NCBI GenBank assembly: GCA_963813975.1
Contig: CAWFAP010000002.1
Span: 124,001-188,000 of the forward strand
Direction: 5' to 3'
Length of the DNA: 64,000 bases
From: RYN-230 sp963813975
Lineage (GTDB): Bacteria > Actinomycetota > Actinomycetes > Streptosporangiales > Streptosporangiaceae
Positions 57,377 through 64,000 of the stretch are shown piece after piece; positions within the stretch are counted from its first letter, which is position 1; every line of letters begins with the position of its first letter. The notes beneath the pieces were generated by a model. The model had not been told where the DNA came from, searched no databases, and was given only the letters and a program-made list of their open reading frames with translations. The position numbers were made by a program, and so were the translations under genes.

Positions 57377-58249
57377 ATGGCCGAGCGAGAGCCAGCGGCT
57401 GAGCGCGCCCTCGTCTTGGGCGGCGGCGGGCTGTCCGGGGTCGCCTGGGAGACCGGCGTGCTGGCCGGGCTGGCTGCGGGGGGCACCGACGTCACGACGG
57501 CCGACTTCCTGCTGGGCACGTCGGCCGGTGCCACGGTGGCCGCCCAGGTGGGCAGCGGGCTGCCGGTGACTGACCTGTTCGAGCGGCAGACCGTGCCCGC
57601 ACGGCAGTCCGCCGAGCTGTCCCCGGACCTCGGGCGGGTCATCGAGCTCATCGAGTCCTGGGAGAGACTGCCGCTGGAGTTCCCGGACCCCGCCGAGTTG
57701 CGCCGCGAGATCGGGCAGCGGGCCCTCGAGGCCAGGACCGTGCCGGAGGCCGAACGGCGCGCGGTGATCGCCAGACGGCTGCCCCGGCACTCATGGCCCT
57801 CCCGCAAGCTCGCCGTGGTCACGGTCGAGGCGCTCACTGGCGACGTCCGCGTGTTCGACCAGGACTCCGGCGCGGACCTGGTCGACGCGGTGGCGGCCAG
57901 CTGCGCGATCCCCGGCATCTGGCCGCCGGTCACCATCGACGGGGGCCGTTACATCGACGGCGGCACACGCTCCGCGACCAACGCCGACCTGGCCGCCGGC
58001 TACCAGCGGGTGCTGATCCTGGCGCCCATGGCCGACCCGGCGCTCGACGAGCAGGTCGCCGGGCTGACCCAGGGGGCGGGGGACGGGCCCGTCCAGGTTC
58101 AGGTGCTCACACCCGACGAGGAATCGGTCGCCGCCATCGGCATCAACCCGCTGGATCCGGGGGTACGTGCGCCCGCCGCCCAGGCGGGATACGCGCAGGG
58201 GCAGCGGGCTGCCGCCAGGGTCGCCCGCCTCTGGGAACCGGGCCGCTGA
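57377..58249 (+). CDS. Patatin-like phospholipase
   Basis: A 290-residue cytosolic patatin. The oxyanion hole is ALVLGGGGLSGVAWETGVLA, the nucleophile elbow is GTSAGA at about 55, and the catalytic Asp lies in TIDGGRYIDGGTRSATNADL (DGG motif). The hydrolase should cleave acyl chains from phospholipids or lysophospholipids through a Ser-Asp dyad. GGGAGG lies 9 nt before the ATG, 19 bp after murB, so it may be read through from the rpmG-murB operon. No signal peptide is present. Confidence 0.92.
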   Translation: MAEREPAAERALVLGGGGLSGVAWETGVLAGLAAGGTDVTTADFLLGTSAGATVAAQVGSGLPVTDLFERQTVPARQSAELSPDLGRVIELIESWERLPLEFPDPAELRREIGQRALEARTVPEAERRAVIARRLPRHSWPSRKLAVVTVEALTGDVRVFDQDSGADLVDAVAASCAIPGIWPPVTIDGGRYIDGGTRSATNADLAAGYQRVLILAPMADPALDEQVAGLTQGAGDGPVQVQVLTPDEESVAAIGINPLDPGVRAPAAQAGYAQGQRAAARVARLWEPGR

Positions 58250-58462
58250 GCCCGGCTCACGGCCGGGCCGGTGACGATCGGCCCGATCTTCCAGACGTGC
58301 CGCATGAGGGCCACGCCCATGAGCTGTGAGGCGGAGTCGTTCCACGGCCGCAGCCACCGCTCGGCCGACAGCGGCGCTAGCTGGCGCCCGGAACAGCGGG
58401 TCCGGGCCGCCCGCGCCGCCACGCCGGCCGCAGCCGGTGACCCGCATCGGACATGAGAACCT

Positions 58463-59140
58463 TCACCCGGTGATCAGGACGGCGGCGAAGGCGCCGACTA
58501 GCAAGAACGGTCCGAACGCGAGATGCGACTTCCGGGACGCGCGCCGGGTGGCGATGAGACCCAGCCCGGTGGCGGCGGCGGACAGGTACCCGAGGAACAG
58601 CCCGGCGGCCAGCGTGCCGGGACCGAGCCAGCCCAGGTACAGGCCGAGGAGACCGGACAGCTTTACATCTCCCCAGCCGAGGCCTGCCGGGTAGATGAGC
58701 ACCTGGAGCAGGAAGAATGCCCAGGCCAGGGCCAGGCCGAGCGCGGCGGTGAGGAACTGGCGGCCACCGCCGGGCAGCAGCAGCGCGGCGATCCCGAGCA
58801 GGGCCAGGGCGATCGGGTAGGAGGGCAGGGTCAGCGCGTCAGGCAGCCGTCGGCACCTCGTGTCGCTCACGGCGAGCGGCATCCCGATCCCGGCCAGGTA
58901 GCAGAATGCGGGCAGCGCCGGGGTCGGCCCGAAGCGCAGCGCCATGACCGCGCAGGCCAGCGCGGTGCCCAGGATCAGGGCCAGCCGGGACCGCCGGCCG
59001 CCCAGCGGAGGATCCACCGGTTGCGGGGCGGCCGGTCGTGGGGCGGCCAGCAGGCGGGCAGTGTGCCTGCTGGCCGCCCACCCGGCGAGCAGCCCGGCTG
59101 TCGCTGCGGCGGCTACGGTGACACCGTCTGCCGGGGTCAT
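58463..59140 (-). CDS. Prepilin peptidase (A24 family), Flp/Tad type
   Basis: A 225-residue membrane protein with about six helices. The two active-site Asp motifs of type IV prepilin peptidases are present: SDTRCRRLPDALTLPSYPIA and GLGWGDVKLSGLLGLY (GxGD). The N-terminal methylase domain with its CxxC zinc motif is absent, as in short archaeal and Tad-type enzymes. It should process Flp pilins and pseudopilins for the pilus encoded nearby; the pilin genes themselves are not in the window. It lies behind a promoter region with a 16-bp tandem repeat. Confidence 0.88.
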   Translation of the reverse strand: MTPADGVTVAAAATAGLLAGWAASRHTARLLAAPRPAAPQPVDPPLGGRRSRLALILGTALACAVMALRFGPTPALPAFCYLAGIGMPLAVSDTRCRRLPDALTLPSYPIALALLGIAALLLPGGGRQFLTAALGLALAWAFFLLQVLIYPAGLGWGDVKLSGLLGLYLGWLGPGTLAAGLFLGYLSAAATGLGLIATRRASRKSHLAFGPFLLVGAFAAVLITG

Positions 59141-59155
59141 AGGCTGCCCTGGTTC

Positions 59156-59210
59156 ATCGGCCCTCTGGTAGATCGGCCCTCTGGTAGATCAGGCCTCTGG
59201 TTGATCGGCC
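59156..59210 (-). repeat. 16-bp tandem repeat upstream of the prepilin peptidase
   Basis: Three units of ATCGGCCCTCTGGTAG (the third with drift) and a partial fourth lie 16 bp upstream of the start codon, within the expected promoter or leader. Confidence 0.85.
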
Positions 59211-59296
59211 CGCGGTTCGCGGACCCGGTGGTGGCGGCCTAAGGTCCTCACACTGTGGTCCGTAGCCCGGAGGCCCGCACGACCGGCGGCCCGGGC

Positions 59297-60286
59297 CTAG
59301 CCTCCGTTGATGCTCTGGATCTCCGCCACCGGGAACGGCGGCGTCCGGCCGGTCATCTGGATAGGCGGCAACACGTTCGGCCCGGGCCCGTTGCGCATGC
59401 CTGCCCCCCAGGTGACCGTCCAGGTCACGGTGGCGCTGACGGACGCCCCGGCCACCGGGGCCCGCCAGAGCACACCGCAGTCGGGCGGGGAGCCGGCCCG
59501 AGCACTGGCCGGCGCCTGGCCGACCCGGTAACGCGAACCGTCCGGGCCGCACGCCGAGTATGGCGTCCCCGGCCCGTTCGCGGCCACCGAGAACGCGCCC
59601 TTCGCGGCGGGCTGGGCCCACACGCTCACGCTTTCGCCGCCCAGCGTGGCGGTCACCTCGTAGGCATCGGGGCGGCCCGTGGCCGGGCTCACCGGTCGGT
59701 TGCGTCCCCATACGTAGGTGGCCAGGTTGACGTAGCCGCGGCCGGCCGGGTTCACGGTCAGCGTGGGCGCGGGTATGGCCATGTGGTTGTAGGCGTAGTC
59801 GGCGAGCGTCTGCAGCGGCACCGGCGGGGTGGGCGGGGCCTGGCCCGGCAGGGTGAAGTCGAACAGCGGCAGCGTGTAACACTGCCGCTGGGCCGCCTTC
59901 GACGCCGCCGGGTTGACCGGCAGCTGCCACCAGGTGCCGGGCCGCACTGGCTTGTTCCTGAGCAGCGTCCTGGCCTGCTGCACCGACCGGAAGACGCCGA
60001 AGGGCGTCCCCGGGACGGCGCTGCCGAACTGCTGGATGATGAGGGTGCTCCCGGTGGTGGCATCGCCGATCGGCTGCCACAGGCAGGGCGGCGGCGCAAC
60101 CGGGAGCTGGGCGTGGGCGCCCCCGTTCCCCACGTCCCCCTTCAGCGTGATCAGCCTGCCGAGCAGGACGGAGCAGCTGTTGCCGGTGCAGCCGACACCG
60201 GATCCGGCGCTGACCGGGCCAGCCAGCCAGCACGGCGCGAGCAACCCGGCGAAGGCGAGGACCGTGACCACGGATCGCCGGATCAT
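59297..60286 (-). CDS. Exported hypothetical protein of the Flp pilus locus
   Basis: A 329-residue protein with a Sec signal (RRSVVTVLAFAGLLAPCWLA, cleavage near VSAG) and no later membrane helix. The mature region begins with a Cys pair (GVGCTGNSCSVLLGRLITLK) and has mostly beta-strand segments: TWWQLPVNPAASKAAQRQCY, LTVNPAGRGYVNLATYVWG and VSATVTWTVTWGAGM. Five or more Cys suggest disulfides. The family is unknown to me. The ATG overlaps the stop of the upstream lipoprotein gene (ATGA) with GGAG 8-9 nt before it, so the two are made together, probably as envelope accessories of the pilus. Confidence 0.75.
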   Translation of the reverse strand: MIRRSVVTVLAFAGLLAPCWLAGPVSAGSGVGCTGNSCSVLLGRLITLKGDVGNGGAHAQLPVAPPPCLWQPIGDATTGSTLIIQQFGSAVPGTPFGVFRSVQQARTLLRNKPVRPGTWWQLPVNPAASKAAQRQCYTLPLFDFTLPGQAPPTPPVPLQTLADYAYNHMAIPAPTLTVNPAGRGYVNLATYVWGRNRPVSPATGRPDAYEVTATLGGESVSVWAQPAAKGAFSVAANGPGTPYSACGPDGSRYRVGQAPASARAGSPPDCGVLWRAPVAGASVSATVTWTVTWGAGMRNGPGPNVLPPIQMTGRTPPFPVAEIQSINGG

Positions 60287-61128
60287 GGCTTGCACTCCTG
60301 CGCCTGCGGATAGTAAATGACCGGGTAGACAGATATCACCGTCCAGCGGCCATTAGCCTTGGCCACCACGTCCGTATTCATATAGTAGTGCTGGCGCGCG
60401 GGAATCCGGTCGGCGACGATCTTCCCGGTGGCCAGGTCGGTATTGTGTGACCTGGAGTTGTCGAAACACTCGGAGACGTCTATGGCTCCCGCGGCGGTGG
60501 GGTCCGGGTAGGCCCGCATGTGCGAGAAGAGGATGGTCCCGGCGAACGATTCCGTGGTTACGCTGGGCCCGCTGAGATTCGCCTTGAGTGCGCCGAGCAC
60601 ATCCCTGGAAACGTAGCCGGTCCAGCGGTCATCCTGGTTTCCCCGGTACTCCGCATAAAGGAACGCGAGCAGGAAGTTCTTGGCCGCGATAACCGCGGGC
60701 ACCTCGCCGGGATCGGCAGGCAGCCAGCCGGGCATGACGACACGCACGTTCCGGCCGAACGGCGGCCACGCCAGCGGCCCCGCGGCGTGGTGCGCCGGGC
60801 CGGCCGGGCTCCCGGTGCTGGGGAGCGCGGGCGCAGGCGCGGGGGCGCCCGCGCCCGCAGGACGGAAGGTCGCCGTCGCTCCCGCTCCGCAGCCTGCCGC
60901 CAGCAGGCCGCCCACGATGATCAGGGCCGCGGTCCTGAGCCGGGTGGCGCCCAGCCGGGTGGCGCCCAGCCGGGCCACGGCCCTGATGCGGAGGGCGCCC
61001 AGCCGGGTAGCGTCCAGCCCGGGAGCGCCCAGCCAGGGGGCGCTGATGCGGGTCGTGTCCGGGCAGATGATCAGCCGGGCGGTGATGCCCGGGCGGGTGG
61101 CGCTCAGGCCGGTGGTGAGCACGTTCAC
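60283..61128 (-). CDS. Lipoprotein of the Flp pilus locus
   Basis: A 281-residue frame in which the lipoprotein signal RTAALIIVGGLLAAGC sits near residue 75. Translation may really start at an internal GTG (60978, residue 51), giving a normal signal length. The upstream part is encoded by degenerate 15-bp repeats. After a Pro/Ala-rich spacer, the mature domain has an NTF2-like pattern (AAKNFLLAFLYAEYRGNQDD; ANGRWTVISVYPVIYYPQAQ) with two Cys (DVSECFDNS and a C-terminal ECKP). It is coupled to the following exported protein gene by a 4-bp overlap. Confidence 0.7.
   Translation of the reverse strand: MNVLTTGLSATRPGITARLIICPDTTRISAPWLGAPGLDATRLGALRIRAVARLGATRLGATRLRTAALIIVGGLLAAGCGAGATATFRPAGAGAPAPAPALPSTGSPAGPAHHAAGPLAWPPFGRNVRVVMPGWLPADPGEVPAVIAAKNFLLAFLYAEYRGNQDDRWTGYVSRDVLGALKANLSGPSVTTESFAGTILFSHMRAYPDPTAAGAIDVSECFDNSRSHNTDLATGKIVADRIPARQHYYMNTDVVAKANGRWTVISVYPVIYYPQAQECKP
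60940..61050 (-). repeat. Degenerate 15-bp repeats at the lipoprotein N-terminus
   Basis: CCGGGTGGCGCCCAG occurs twice exactly (60940-60969) and several more times with drift up to about 61050, encoding RLGAT-type repeats ahead of the lipoprotein signal sequence. Confidence 0.8.
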
Positions 61129-61606
61129 GGCCGCTTTCCCGCCCGGCCCAGGGCACCGGGCGGGCAGGTCCGGGCCCGGCCAGGCTCTTCCCGCATGTCC
61201 TGCCCTCCCTACCGCCGGCTGCGCCGAATCGCCGGCTGCGCCGAATCGTTAGCTGCCCTGACGGCGAGAACTCTACCAATACCGATTTAACCGGTAAGGC
61301 CGTTATGGGAATGAGAGACCCTGGCCAAAATTACTAGTCCAATTAAGACTAAGGTACTAATTAACTAAGAATAGCTGGCGTGTCCCGGCGCTACCCTCGC
61401 GCTTTCCCTGAAGCTTTCTGCCGCCCAGTGATCTCGTCTCGTCTCAGCGGCCGGCAGCAATCTATTACGACCGGGTGACTTCCTCGCTTATGTCTGCAGT
61501 GGGCAGTCTCATGTGGCTTTATGGTGTTCAAGCGCCTGCGACATCTGAGGCGCCTGGACACGCACGGCCCAACCGCGCAGGCTGTCAGCAGGGAGAACGC
61601 CAGGAA
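61129..61606. promoter_or_regulatory. AT-rich divergent control region of the Flp locus
   Basis: This 478-bp gap, the longest in the window, separates the minus-strand lipoprotein genes from the plus-strand cpaB-tadZ-cpaF genes. Around 61280-61380 the GC content falls sharply, with TTTAACCGGTAA, the dyad TAGTC-N7-GACTA (61335-61351) and runs such as ACTAATTAACTAAG. CTATTACGA near 61462 could be a -10 for the plus strand. No protein-coding frame or RNA gene is convincing here. It is probably a regulated bidirectional promoter. Confidence 0.55.
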
Positions 61607-62356
61607 ATGCCGAATGACCGGGGAACGCTGCCGCGAGGTTTAGCAGGAAGCAACGAGCAGCACACGACCTGGGCGGAACCGACAGCCCCGCCCGGGCGGC
61701 GGGCGCCGAGCGCGCCGCGGGAACGCAAACCCGCGCTGGCCGCGCTGGCTGTGCTGCTGATTCTCGGCGGTGCGTTAGGGGCCGGCTGGCTGGTGATCCA
61801 CAGCAGTAAGCGGGTCGCCGCGATCGAGATCTCCCAGCCGATCGGGGCCGGCCAGCGGATCCCGCTGAGCGCCATGCAGCAGGTGCAGATCGCGGCCGAC
61901 TCGGGCCTGGCCTACGTGCCCTGGGATGAGGCCGGCCAGGTCACCCGGTTCTTCACGGTCAGCGCGATCCCCCGCGGAACCCTGCTGACCAGGGGGATGG
62001 TCGCCACCAGCGGAACTCCCGTGGCCGGGAAGGCGGTGCTCGGGCTCGCGCTGAAGGACGGCCAGCTGCCGCATGGCCTGCAGGACGGCGATCACATCGA
62101 CATCTACCAGGTCAGCGACGCGCAGGAAACCTGCCCCGGCGGCTCCGGCGGCATACTGTCGGCCGGCGCGACCGTCCTCGCGATCGGCGCGCCCTCCACG
62201 ACCTCAGGCAGCACCGCGATCGCCGATGTGGAGGTCGCGCTCAACCCCACCGACGCGGGCGCGGTGGCCTGCAACGCCGCCAACGGGATCGTGGGCATCG
62301 CGGTCCTGCCCGACGGGGGCCGGAGCGGGGCCACCCCGGGCACCGTGGCCGGGTGA
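61607..62356 (+). CDS. SAF-domain Flp pilus assembly protein (CpaB-like)
   Basis: A 249-residue protein with a disordered, Pro-rich cytoplasmic N-terminus, one membrane helix (ALAALAVLLILGGALGAGWL, about 44-64) and an extracytoplasmic SAF/CpaB module (VAAIEISQPIGAGQRIPLSA; FTVSAIPRGTLLTRGMV; HGLQDGDHIDIYQV). CpaB proteins line or anchor the Flp pilus channel in the periplasm; in actinomycetes they are short, as here. The ATG is favoured by a GGGAGAA site. It is the first gene of the plus-strand pilus operon, 6 bp before the TadZ-like gene. Confidence 0.85.
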   Translation: MPNDRGTLPRGLAGSNEQHTTWAEPTAPPGRRAPSAPRERKPALAALAVLLILGGALGAGWLVIHSSKRVAAIEISQPIGAGQRIPLSAMQQVQIAADSGLAYVPWDEAGQVTRFFTVSAIPRGTLLTRGMVATSGTPVAGKAVLGLALKDGQLPHGLQDGDHIDIYQVSDAQETCPGGSGGILSAGATVLAIGAPSTTSGSTAIADVEVALNPTDAGAVACNAANGIVGIAVLPDGGRSGATPGTVAG

Positions 62357-62362
62357 CGCCGG

Positions 62363-63226
62363 GTGCTGATCTCCGTCGCGGCCGACAAGGGATCGCCCGG
62401 GGTCACCACGACCGCGGTGGCCCTGGCGGCGGTCTGGCCCCGGCCGGTGCTGCTGGCCGAGTGCGATCCGGCCGGCGGTGACCTCGTGTACCGGCTGCCC
62501 GGCCAGGGCGGTGACCGGCTCGATCCGCGGCGCGGGCTGCTGAGCCTGGCCGTGGCCGCCCGCCGTGATCTCCATCCCGCCCAGCTCTGGGCGCATGCGC
62601 AGAGGCTCCGCGGCGGCCTGGATGTCCTGCTCGGGGTGACCAGCGCGGAGCAGGGGGCGGGCCTGGAACCGTTGTGGGGACCGGTGGGCCGCGTGCTGGC
62701 CGGGCTGCCGCAGGCCGACGTGATCGCGGACTGCGGCCGCCTCGGCCCGGATGGGCCCCACTACGACCTGCTGGCCCACGCAGCCGCCGTCGTCCTGATC
62801 ACCCGGCCCAGCCTGGGCGAGGTGGTGCGGCTGCGGGACCGCGCCGCGGCCGTGTCCCTGGGCGTGCACCGGCGCGGCGGCCCCGGCGCCCGGGCCGGCG
62901 TGCTGGTCGTCGCCGATCACCGGGGATTCAACCGCGCGCTCGCCGAGATCGGCCAGGCGCTCGGCCGGGACAGCGGGGTCAGCGTGCTGGGCGGGATCGC
63001 GTTCGAGCCCCGGAGTGCCGAACTGCTCCGCGGCGAGTGGGGCGGCAGGCTCGACAAAACGCTGCTGATCAGGACCGCGCGGGACGTGGCCGGGCAGCTG
63101 GCCGGCCAGCCGGTCAGTGCCCCGGCGACCGGCCGAGGTGGCGCGCCCGCCCGTCACGCCGCGGGCCGCGCCAGGCCGGCCGGGCACCAGGCCGGCCTTC
63201 CCGCCGCCGAGCCGGGCGGGCGGTGA
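62363..63226 (+). CDS. TadZ/CpaE-like MinD-family protein
   Basis: A 287-residue protein of the MinD/ParA superfamily. The P-loop region reads AADKGSPGVTTTAVALAAVW: the deviant signature Lys is present but the Walker Lys before the Thr pair is Val, a known feature of TadZ-type localisation proteins. Other family elements are PVLLAECDPAGGDLVYRLPG, ADVIADCGRL and AAAVVLITRPSLGEVVRLRD. TadZ recruits the pilus ATPase to the cell pole or assembly site. The last 40 residues are disordered. The GTG start lies 6 bp after cpaB, and cpaF follows after 3 bp. Confidence 0.83.
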   Translation: MLISVAADKGSPGVTTTAVALAAVWPRPVLLAECDPAGGDLVYRLPGQGGDRLDPRRGLLSLAVAARRDLHPAQLWAHAQRLRGGLDVLLGVTSAEQGAGLEPLWGPVGRVLAGLPQADVIADCGRLGPDGPHYDLLAHAAAVVLITRPSLGEVVRLRDRAAAVSLGVHRRGGPGARAGVLVVADHRGFNRALAEIGQALGRDSGVSVLGGIAFEPRSAELLRGEWGGRLDKTLLIRTARDVAGQLAGQPVSAPATGRGGAPARHAAGRARPAGHQAGLPAAEPGGR

Positions 63227-63229
63227 GGC

Positions 63230-64000
63230 ATGGACCACACTCTCGTCAAACGGCTCCGCGGCGAAGTGGGTGCGCGGCTGGCCGAGCAGCGGCGGCTGGA
63301 CGCCTCCGGTGGCCTGCCGCCCATGTCAGGCGAGGACGAGCGGCAGTTCGCGCGAGCCCTGATCGCGCAGGTGCTGGAGGATCACGCCCGCAACGAGATC
63401 ACCGCGGGCCGGGTCCCGCCCAACGCCCAGGAAGAGGAAGAGCTCGCCGCCGCGATCCACGCCGCGCTGTTCGGCGTCGGGCGGCTCCAGCCGCTGCTGG
63501 ACGACCCGCACATCGAGAACATCGACATCAACGGCTGCGACCGGGTGTTCGTCGGTTACGCGGACGGGCGTGAGGTCATGGTCGAGCCCGTCGCCGAGAA
63601 CGACGGCGAACTGGTCGAGCTGATCCAGGTGCTCGCCGCCTACTCCGGCCTGTCCAGCCGGCCGTTCGACAGCGCCAACCCGCAGCTGGATCTCCGGCTG
63701 CCTGACGGGGCCCGCCTGTCCGCGGTGATGGACGTGACGCTGCGTCCCGCGGTGTCCATCCGCCGGGCCCGGCTGGGCAAGGTGTTCCTGGCCGACCTGG
63801 TGGGCAACGGCACGCTGCTGCCGGAAGCGGCGGCCTGCCTCGCGGCCGCGGCCGCCGCGCGGAAGAACATCATGATTGCCGGGGCGACCAACGCCGGCAA
63901 GACCACCCTGCTGCGCGCGATCGTCAACGAGATCCCGGCCGCGGAGCGGCTCATCACCGTAGAGCGGGCGCTGGAGCTGGGCATCGACCATTTCCCCGAG
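63230..64000 (+). CDS. cpaF: Flp pilus assembly ATPase CpaF/TadA (partial)
   Basis: The first 257 residues of a type II/IV secretion ATPase, cut by the window end. The N-terminal domain runs LVKRLRGEVGARLAEQRRLD, then FGVGRLQPLLDDPHIENIDI (the 'Idein' motif of CpaF), LSSRPFDSANPQLDLRLPDG and ARLSAVMDVTLRPAVSIRRA. The Walker A is IAGATNAGKTTLLRAIVNEI near residue 222. It powers Flp pilus extension at the inner membrane. The ATG lies 3 bp after the TadZ stop. The TadB/TadC membrane genes and Flp pilin would be expected just beyond the window. Confidence 0.95.
   Translation, partial: MDHTLVKRLRGEVGARLAEQRRLDASGGLPPMSGEDERQFARALIAQVLEDHARNEITAGRVPPNAQEEEELAAAIHAALFGVGRLQPLLDDPHIENIDINGCDRVFVGYADGREVMVEPVAENDGELVELIQVLAAYSGLSSRPFDSANPQLDLRLPDGARLSAVMDVTLRPAVSIRRARLGKVFLADLVGNGTLLPEAAACLAAAAAARKNIMIAGATNAGKTTLLRAIVNEIPAAERLITVERALELGIDHFPE

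Noticed and set aside
58271..58456. A 61-codon open frame between the patatin and prepilin peptidase genes
   Set aside because: No ribosome site, Arg/Ala-rich composition typical of a shadow frame in GC-rich DNA, and no recognisable motif. The 213-bp gap otherwise shows nothing convincing.
1..64000. CRISPR array or IS element
   Set aside because: All tandem repeats seen are short-period minisatellites without unique spacers, and no transposase motif or terminal inverted repeats were found.

Overview
The window is very GC-rich with many GTG starts. It carries a type VII (ESX-like) secretion locus, ECF and SigE-type regulation, F420/flavin-type oxidoreductases, FadD/SDR/CaiB lipid-acid genes and a Flp (Tad) pilus locus. 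Together these point to the chromosome of a high-GC actinomycete outside the mycobacteria, plausibly of the Streptosporangiales or a related order. That placement is an inference; no 16S rRNA is present.

Layout. 0-3.2 kb: small regulators (winged helix, STAS) and two methyltransferases transcribed divergently from an 18-bp gap. 3.2-7.7 kb: a minus-strand operon (SDR, saccharopine-dehydrogenase-like protein, acyl-CoA synthetase) divergent from a TetR gene, with twin operator-like dyads between them. 7.8-11 kb: a YCII protein, a decayed PLP decarboxylase joined to a cyclic-nucleotide-binding domain, and an XRE/MmyB regulator divergent from an NTF2-like protein. 11.1-27 kb: the type VII secretion locus, with mycP, eccC, eccD, eccB, two WXG100 proteins, a large Gly/Pro-rich protein and a lipoprotein. 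It is followed by an opposing five-gene accessory set containing a WXG100-headed 453-residue protein and a WXG100-like protein. No eccE, eccA or espG could be recognised.

27-47 kb: a GH15 trehalase-like enzyme, an F420-type PPOX protein behind a MerR-style promoter, RibD/DHFR-like and VOC proteins, a pseudouridine synthase, a SigE-family sigma factor with its partner, an L,D-transpeptidase and a luciferase-like monooxygenase. Next come envelope/stress genes (holin-superfamily, DUF3618, CYTH-CHAD, and two paralogous proteins of unknown function), then a GntR-controlled MmgE/PrpD - acyl-CoA dehydrogenase - CaiB set.

47-58 kb: a SIS-domain protein, a zinc-ribbon protein coupled to a membrane-anchored protein with seven C-x5-C repeats, two methyltransferases, LtrA, an SDR, tRNA-Met, and the conserved rpmG - MaoC - MaoC - murB block followed by a patatin. 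58-64 kb: a Flp pilus locus (prepilin peptidase, two exported proteins, then divergent CpaB/SAF, TadZ-like and CpaF genes), cut by the window end.

Window-wide themes are many apparently leaderless starts with a -10 hexamer 6-7 nt before the start codon, several strong stem-loops at gene ends, and recurrent 15-16 bp minisatellites, often in frame inside exported or disordered N-termini.
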